Source of the DNA: an uncultured Brevinema sp.
GTDB taxonomy: Bacteria > Spirochaetota > Brevinematia > Brevinematales > Brevinemataceae
Direction: 5' to 3'
NCBI GenBank assembly: GCA_947038195.1
Contig: CAMQVI010000002.1
Span: forward strand, 1-64,000
DNA length: 64,000 bases
Position numbers and translations under genes: made by a program. A model generated the notes under the pieces. The model searched no databases. It was given only the letters and a program-made list of their open reading frames with translations, and was not told the origin of the DNA. Positions 58,514 to 64,000 of this stretch are shown one piece after another (position 1 is the first letter of the stretch; each line of letters begins with the position of its first letter).

Positions 58514-59410
58514 TTACTTTTCTTCTTTTAAATATTTGCCCACATAGATAAGAGCTCTTTCTGTTGCTTTTCTCCAAAATAACCAAGAGTGATCTCTAGA
58601 ACGTATTTTTTTATAGGTATAGTCTATGTTATTAGTTTTTAAATCTTCGACTAAATCTCTAGTGTCTCTTAGAGGGGTAACTACGTCTATATCCCCTGTT
58701 GTGAGATAGAAACGAACTTTGTTTGTTTGTTTAAGATAGGATGATAAAAAATGATGATAGCTGTATTCATCCCACTTTTCTTGTGAAATAGGGCTGCCAT
58801 AAATATGAGTGGTTTTTTTTATCTTCATAAAGGTATGTAAAATATTAGGAGGGTTTTTACCTAATTTTGTTACAGAGGGAGATAATAAAAAAGAAGTGGC
58901 AAAATATGCAGGATTCCCCAATGTAAATAATAAAGCCCCATGACCACCCATAGAAAGACCTCCTATAGCTCGGGATTCTCTATGATTAATAAGGGGAAAC
59001 TTATTTTCTATATAGGGAAAAAGATCTTTTGTGAAAGCGGAATACATATTGCAAGAGGGTGAGTCTACATACCAAGAGCTATATCCATTAGGAAAAATAA
59101 CTATAGACGGGGGGAGACTTTTGTTGTTGATGAGTTTATTAAGACGCTTTGATATTTTAGCACTTTTTTCCCAAGATTTAGGGCTATGGGTCATACCATG
59201 AAGTATATAAATAACAGGAAATTTTTTGTTAGATTTTTCATAAGCAGGGGGATAATAAACCATATAATCCCACTCTTTTTTTAGTTGATTGGAATAAAAA
59301 GATTCAAAAGCCACTTTACCTTGCTGTTCAGAACTATTGATTTCAACATGAATGAATAAAAGTACAGAGAATATAAGAAATCCACTGATTTTTTTCCAAA
59401 ACGTATTCAT
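58514..59410 (-). CDS. Secreted esterase (EstA / S-formylglutathione hydrolase-like)
   Basis: Signal peptide; FPVIYILHGMTHSPKSW; AIGGLSMGGHGAL. Confidence 0.88.
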   Translation of the reverse strand: MNTFWKKISGFLIFSVLLFIHVEINSSEQQGKVAFESFYSNQLKKEWDYMVYYPPAYEKSNKKFPVIYILHGMTHSPKSWEKSAKISKRLNKLINNKSLPPSIVIFPNGYSSWYVDSPSCNMYSAFTKDLFPYIENKFPLINHRESRAIGGLSMGGHGALLFTLGNPAYFATSFLLSPSVTKLGKNPPNILHTFMKIKKTTHIYGSPISQEKWDEYSYHHFLSSYLKQTNKVRFYLTTGDIDVVTPLRDTRDLVEDLKTNNIDYTYKKIRSRDHSWLFWRKATERALIYVGKYLKEEK

Positions 59411-59436
59411 AATTCCTCTTAAGTGTATAAATTAAA

Positions 59437-59468
59437 AAATCCTGCCCTATTTATAGGGCAGGATTTAA
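59437..59468. terminator. Intrinsic terminator
   Basis: AAATCCTGCCCTA-ttta-TAGGGCAGGATTT. Confidence 0.88.
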
Positions 59469-59470
59469 TG

Positions 59471-59542
59471 TTGGGGTGGATGGGATCGAACCACCGAATG
59501 TCGATACCAAAAACCGATGCCTTACCACTTGGCCACACCCCA
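59471..59542 (-). tRNA. tRNA-Gln (anticodon TTG)
   Basis: Minus strand TGGGGTGTGGCCAAGTGGTAAGGCATCGGTTTTTGGTATCGACATTCGGTGGTTCGATCCCATCCACCCCA. Confidence 0.95.
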
Positions 59543-59565
59543 AAAGTTATTTCAAACTTTAATTA

Positions 59566-59820
59566 CTATTCAGCGTGATAAGCTTCTAGAATAGCACTTT
59601 GCATACGATCACGGAATTCAGAGTTAATAGGATGTGCAACATCTTTTAGCTCTCCGCTACGTGTTTTACGAGAAGGCATAGCAATAAACAATCCTTCACG
59701 ACCATCGATGATTTTGATATTATGAATAACAAAATTATCATCAAAAGTAATAGAAGCGTAAGCTTGAAGCTTGTTAGCATCCCCTTCTACCTTTTTAATA
59801 CGGATATCTGTGATTTCCAT
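59566..59820 (-). CDS. spoVG: SpoVG regulator
   Basis: MEITDIRIKKVEGDANKLQAYASITFDDNFVIHNIKIIDGREGLFIAMPSRKT. Confidence 0.97.
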   Translation of the reverse strand: MEITDIRIKKVEGDANKLQAYASITFDDNFVIHNIKIIDGREGLFIAMPSRKTRSGELKDVAHPINSEFRDRMQSAILEAYHAE

Positions 59821-59859
59821 AGTAACCTCCTGCCACATACCTAATAAACAAGGTAATGG

Positions 59860-60717
59860 TCAAAAATGTGTAATATAAGCAGAACATGGATTAACATGTC
59901 CCAATAATTTATGAGCCTTATCCAAGTTTACTCTCTTCTCATAAAGAAGGATGAAGCTTGAACCACTCCCACTCATAAACATTACGTCAGGCAATAATTT
60001 CTCTCGGAATATTTGGCTTATATAAAATAACTCTGAGCTAATATCTTCTAACTTGCTATTGAATATATTATAGTTTATTTTCTTTACGATGTCAATATCC
60101 CACAAAGATTTTTTTAAAAAATCAGCATCATTTAAATGAATCTTGGGAGAAGTTACATAAGGAGCTATTTTTTGGAAGGCTTCTTTTGTTGAAATAGAAA
60201 TATTAGGGTAAATAATTAAGGCAGATAAGCCTTTTTTAAATTTATTTTCTAGAGGAGTTATTTTTTCACCTTTTCCTGTGACAAGAGCTATCCCCCCATA
60301 GAGAAAAAAAGGAACATCGCTTCCTATTTTTTGAGCGATCTCTAGGCAGTCTTGCACATTAATGGTATAACGATGAGCCAACCATTTAAGTAAAGCTCCA
60401 GCGTCTCCAGAACCCCCACCCAATCCAGCTCCCATAGGTACGTTTTTATCAATTTCTATTGTAAAAGAATCTTGTATATTAAATTGTTCTTTAAACAATC
60501 TCAAAGCTTTAGATACAGTGTTTTCTTTTTCTATATTTTCTCTGTTGTTATTGAAAATAATAGAATCTTGTTCCGATTGAGTAATTCTAAAATCATCCCC
60601 CCAAGGAATTTCAACAAAAATACTTTCTAAAAAATGGTAGCCATCTTTAGGGTCTTTGGCTATCAAATCTAGGTATAAATTAAATTTAGAAATAGAGGTA
60701 AATTGATCTAAGAGCAT
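59860..60717 (-). CDS. ispE: 4-diphosphocytidyl-2-C-methyl-D-erythritol kinase
   Basis: KFNLYLDLIAKDPKDGYHFLESIF, NVPMGAGLGGGSGDAGALL, MSGSGSSFILL. Confidence 0.93.
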   Translation of the reverse strand: MLLDQFTSISKFNLYLDLIAKDPKDGYHFLESIFVEIPWGDDFRITQSEQDSIIFNNNRENIEKENTVSKALRLFKEQFNIQDSFTIEIDKNVPMGAGLGGGSGDAGALLKWLAHRYTINVQDCLEIAQKIGSDVPFFLYGGIALVTGKGEKITPLENKFKKGLSALIIYPNISISTKEAFQKIAPYVTSPKIHLNDADFLKKSLWDIDIVKKINYNIFNSKLEDISSELFYISQIFREKLLPDVMFMSGSGSSFILLYEKRVNLDKAHKLLGHVNPCSAYITHF

Positions 60718-61385
60718 TATTGTACCTCCAAATCATCTATAGTGTATTGGAGGTCACATTTTTGGGCGAACTTTTGGTTGTGGGTAGATAATATGAGAGT
60801 AGCATTTTGTTTTTTGATAATATCAAATAACAGATCCTCTATATTAAGAGCATTTTCTTTGTCTAAAAAACCAGTAGGTTCATCAGCAAAAATAACAAGA
60901 GGCTTATGAACAAGGGCTCTAATAATAGCTAGTCTCTGTTTTTCTCCTCCCGATAATTCGTCTGGTCTATGATTCATCCTATGCCCCATTTTTAGATATT
61001 CAAATAACTCTTTGGTTTCTTCTAAAGTGGTTTTTGTTAGACTTTTAGTGATTCTTAAAGGTAAGAGGGTGTTATCGAGAGCATTTAAATCATTTAATAA
61101 AAAATGATGTTGAAAAACAAAACCAAAATAGGTTGCTCTGAAATGGGCTAGTTTTTCTTCAGAAAGAGCTTGAATATCTTGACCTTGAATAAGTACTTCT
61201 CCCGCACTTGCTTGCTCCAAACCAGAGAGGAGGTATAATAGAGTGGTTTTTCCTCTTCCACTTTCTCCAGTAATGGCTAGAGATTTTCCTTGAGGGATAT
61301 TAAGATTAAGATTTGAAAACACGGAAACACTGCTTTGAGGATGTTCATAAATTTTAGATAAAGAAGTTGCCATTATAATATTCAT
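60717..61385 (-). CDS. lolD: Lipoprotein-release ABC transporter ATP-binding protein (LolD-like)
   Basis: GESGRGKTTLLYLLSGLE, LSGGEKQRLAIIRALVHKPLVIFADEPTGFLD. Confidence 0.88.
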   Translation of the reverse strand: MNIIMATSLSKIYEHPQSSVSVFSNLNLNIPQGKSLAITGESGRGKTTLLYLLSGLEQASAGEVLIQGQDIQALSEEKLAHFRATYFGFVFQHHFLLNDLNALDNTLLPLRITKSLTKTTLEETKELFEYLKMGHRMNHRPDELSGGEKQRLAIIRALVHKPLVIFADEPTGFLDKENALNIEDLLFDIIKKQNATLILSTHNQKFAQKCDLQYTIDDLEVQ

Positions 61386-61418
61386 AATATTCCTTTGATT
61401 TTCACATTTTGTTAAATT

Positions 61419-62723
61419 TTAAAAAGCTCTTTTTCTAAGAATTTCAGCAGGTTTAAACTCTTTAGAAATATGAGCAGGATAGAGGGCTGCACATACAGTA
61501 CACAAAATAGCACAAATACTAGAAAAAATAATATCTCCCCATTGGATTAAAACAGGAAATTCTTTAAGATAGTAGACATTTTGATTGAGAAAATTAAAGG
61601 TTCTAGGAGTTTTTTGCTGGAGTATTATGGCTCCTATATAAAGGAAAAAATTGATGATGATTTCTAGTAATTTAATGATATTATTAAATTGCCAACTTAA
61701 AAAAACACCTAATATAACTCCAATAAAGGTAGCGCTAATTCCCAAAAACAATCCTGTCCACATAAAGGACATCATATTTTCTTTTTGGGGCATGCCCAAA
61801 GCTTTGAGGAGGGCGATTTCTTCTCTTTTGTCGGAGACTAAAGCAGTCATAACAGCTAGTATCCCAAAAAAAGCTACAGCAAAAAAGATTAAGAGCAACA
61901 CTTGTATAACTCTTTTTTCATTTTCTAGGGCTAAGAGGGTGTTGAGATTGTCTAATTTCCAAGATTTAAAACGGAAAGGGACAATTTTCTCTAATTTTCT
62001 GATATAAGATTGGGGGTTTTGATAATCTTCTACTCTGATCCCTATAGCTGGGGCATAACCGGGCATACCAAACAGCTCTATAGCATCATCGTAATTAATA
62101 TAAGCTAAGCCTTGATCTAATAAACTGTCGTTAGCAGAAAAAATACCAGAAATTTGAAATCGATATGTGATGGCCCCAAATGTATTATCATAGGTAAGTA
62201 TTTCTACATAGTTACCTACAAAAAGAGCGAGGTTTTGCGCCAAGGTTTCCCCTATAGTAATAGTCCTAGGCTTAGAAAAACTCCACTCTCCATCTTTTAG
62301 TTGGAAATAACGATTGAAAGTAGGGTCCTTGGTTAATTCAGGGGGAAAGGCTTTAAGTACAATGCCTCTTGTGTCATCATAAGATTTAAGGAGAGCTTCA
62401 TTTTGGGTAAAGGGATAAGCGTCTAACACGCCTGGCACAGATTTGATTTTTTGTAGAACTTCTTGATAAGCAGGGACACCACGACCCACTGTGACAAGAG
62501 TAATGTGGGAGTTAGATTCAGCTAATCTTTTAAGATAGCTATGATTTAAGCCATTAGCTAAAGAAAGTATTAATATAGAAGTCGCTACCCCTAGAAGAAT
62601 AGAGGCAAAAGCCAAGCGAGGTAATAATACCACCCCAGGAGAGTCGGATTTAGGAATGAGTCGTCTTAGAGCGAGATATAGAGATAGATTGTTGTTTAGT
62701 AAAGATAGTAATTTATTTTTCAT
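61419..62723 (-). CDS. LolC/LolE-type ABC transporter permease
   Basis: N-terminal TM, periplasmic domain, LVSDKREEIALLKALGMPQKENMMSFMWTGLFLGISATFIG. Confidence 0.87.
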   Translation of the reverse strand: MKNKLLSLLNNNLSLYLALRRLIPKSDSPGVVLLPRLAFASILLGVATSILILSLANGLNHSYLKRLAESNSHITLVTVGRGVPAYQEVLQKIKSVPGVLDAYPFTQNEALLKSYDDTRGIVLKAFPPELTKDPTFNRYFQLKDGEWSFSKPRTITIGETLAQNLALFVGNYVEILTYDNTFGAITYRFQISGIFSANDSLLDQGLAYINYDDAIELFGMPGYAPAIGIRVEDYQNPQSYIRKLEKIVPFRFKSWKLDNLNTLLALENEKRVIQVLLLIFFAVAFFGILAVMTALVSDKREEIALLKALGMPQKENMMSFMWTGLFLGISATFIGVILGVFLSWQFNNIIKLLEIIINFFLYIGAIILQQKTPRTFNFLNQNVYYLKEFPVLIQWGDIIFSSICAILCTVCAALYPAHISKEFKPAEILRKRAF

Positions 62724-62758
62724 AGTATAATTATAGTATATCTTTTTGTTTTCTACAA

Positions 62759-62796
62759 AAAATAAAGCCCTCGTGGAGAAGAGGACTTTATTTTTT
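62759..62796. terminator. Intrinsic terminator
   Basis: AAATAAAGCCCTC...GAGGACTTTATTT. Confidence 0.75.
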
Positions 62797-62821
62797 ATTA
62801 TAAAAGGTAAAACTTAGAGAC

Positions 62822-63652
62822 CTAAGCCATAACTTTATTGACCACTTGATTTAATAGCTCATCTTCTGTTTGTATTACTTTTTGGCTGGCTTCGTAAAGC
62901 CTTTGTACTTCTATCATTTTAACCATTTCATCAACAGGCTGTACGGTGGATTTTTCTAAAAATCCTTGTAACACTTTAGGGTTTTCTAAGTCTTCTGCTG
63001 CCCCAGAGTATTTAGTTTCTGCATAGAGATGATTTCCCTCTCGCACAAGATAACGGGAGTGTTTGAAGTCGACAATTTTTAGTTTCCCTAAAGATTGTTC
63101 AGGAGCCCATTCATTTCCTGCTAAGGTCGTGAATTCATCAAAAGCCACTGTAGGATTTATAGTGATATTAGCTTCCTTGTCTACTTTGAAGTTGTTACGT
63201 GCTATTTGTAAACGTCCTTCATCCCCTAAGAGATAGTTACCATTGTTATCAACGACATAGCCATCACTAGAAACAGTGAATTTACCATTTCTACCGTAAC
63301 GTATACCCGTAGGTGTTTCTAATGTAAAAAACCCATCTCCTTCCAAAGCAAAATCAAATTCTGCATCTGTTTGAGATAAACTGCCTTGTTCAAATCTGAT
63401 ATAGGATTCGTTATATTCTACACCAGTCCCGATTTTTCCAGCGATAGGAGCTTTATCATAAGAACCAAGAGGAAAGACCACTTGCCCATCATCATTAACA
63501 CGTCTTGCTAACATTTCAGGAAAAGCCTTCATCACAGCTGTTTCTCTTTTATAACCGTCTGTATTAACATTGGATAGGTTTTGTGAGATGGAGTTCATTG
63601 ATTCTTGAAGGGCAATCATCCCACTAGCCCCTGTGTATAATCCTTTTACCAT
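62822..63652 (-). CDS. Flagellar hook-basal body rod protein, FlgF/FlgG (FlhO-like)
   Basis: GLYTGASGMIALQESMNSISQNLSNVNTDGYKRE; C-terminal VDEMVKMIEVQRLYEASQKVIQTEDELLN. Confidence 0.92.
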   Translation of the reverse strand: MVKGLYTGASGMIALQESMNSISQNLSNVNTDGYKRETAVMKAFPEMLARRVNDDGQVVFPLGSYDKAPIAGKIGTGVEYNESYIRFEQGSLSQTDAEFDFALEGDGFFTLETPTGIRYGRNGKFTVSSDGYVVDNNGNYLLGDEGRLQIARNNFKVDKEANITINPTVAFDEFTTLAGNEWAPEQSLGKLKIVDFKHSRYLVREGNHLYAETKYSGAAEDLENPKVLQGFLEKSTVQPVDEMVKMIEVQRLYEASQKVIQTEDELLNQVVNKVMA

Positions 63653-63788
63653 AATAGTCCTCTCTTTCAAAATATAAATTCCCTAATATAAATATCGGAT
63701 TTTATAAAAAAATAATGATATTTTCTCATTTTATTTTAAATAATTCCGAATTTTTTAGAGTATTAATTTAAATAATAGTAGGTATTAT

Positions 63789-64000
63789 ATGAAATCAATC
63801 AATTCTTATCTTCGTCGTTTACGGTATGAAAAAAATGCATCTCCTAATACTATCTCAGCTTATACAAATGACCTTATACATTTTTGTACTTATTTAGGGA
63901 GAGATATTATAGACGCTCAAGAAGAAGAAGTTTTTGATTATTTGGTTTCTTTAAGAGAAGAAGATGGGGACTTATCCACCAAGACGATTGCTCGTAAAAT
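63789..64000 (+). CDS. Tyrosine recombinase XerC/XerD-like, N-terminal part (truncated by window edge)
   Basis: MKSINSYLRRLRYEKNASPNTISAYTNDLIHFCTYLGR...STKTIARK. Confidence 0.85.
   Translation, partial: MKSINSYLRRLRYEKNASPNTISAYTNDLIHFCTYLGRDIIDAQEEEVFDYLVSLREEDGDLSTKTIARK

Noticed and set aside
63789-64000. Integrase marking a mobile element
   Set aside because: N-terminus looks like a housekeeping XerC/XerD; no att repeats or phage genes seen, and the gene is truncated by the window
1-64000. A novel defence or secretion island
   Set aside because: Gene content is dominated by recognisable core genes; no cluster of unknown genes with nuclease, NTPase or toxin hallmarks was found

Overview
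The window is AT-rich, densely coded bacterial chromosome. The gene set points to a spirochaete: V-type ATPase B/D, a FlaA periplasmic-flagellar sheath protein, an FlgF/FlgG-family rod protein and SpoVG. The order is uncertain (Brevinema-like is possible, low confidence). Most content is core: mnmE, yidC, murA, dxr/ispD/ispE, rpsA, queA, htrA, ruvC, ddl-ftsQ-ftsA-ftsZ, glgA, secG, cdaA-ybbR, rodA/ftsW, prs, lolDE, two tRNAs (Leu-CAG, Gln-TTG) and many strong intrinsic terminators. I saw no CRISPR array, prophage, IS element or recognisable defence island. The best hunting targets are: (1) an unlisted 22-aa, 7-Cys mini-ORF plus a 15-aa ORF and repeated start-codon hairpins upstream of a Zn/Cd-type P1B ATPase; (2) an orphan EutT-like cobalamin adenosyltransferase; (3) a diadenylate cyclase with RHS in place of RHR; (4) a standalone DUF2723-like soluble domain; (5) a ~225-nt queA leader with a near-consensus promoter; (6) three tandem MATE transporters plus a decayed MATE remnant elsewhere; (7) a MerR gene with a 19-bp-spacer dyad promoter and no target gene beside it. 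All calls come from reading the sequence and ORF translations. No database search was run.
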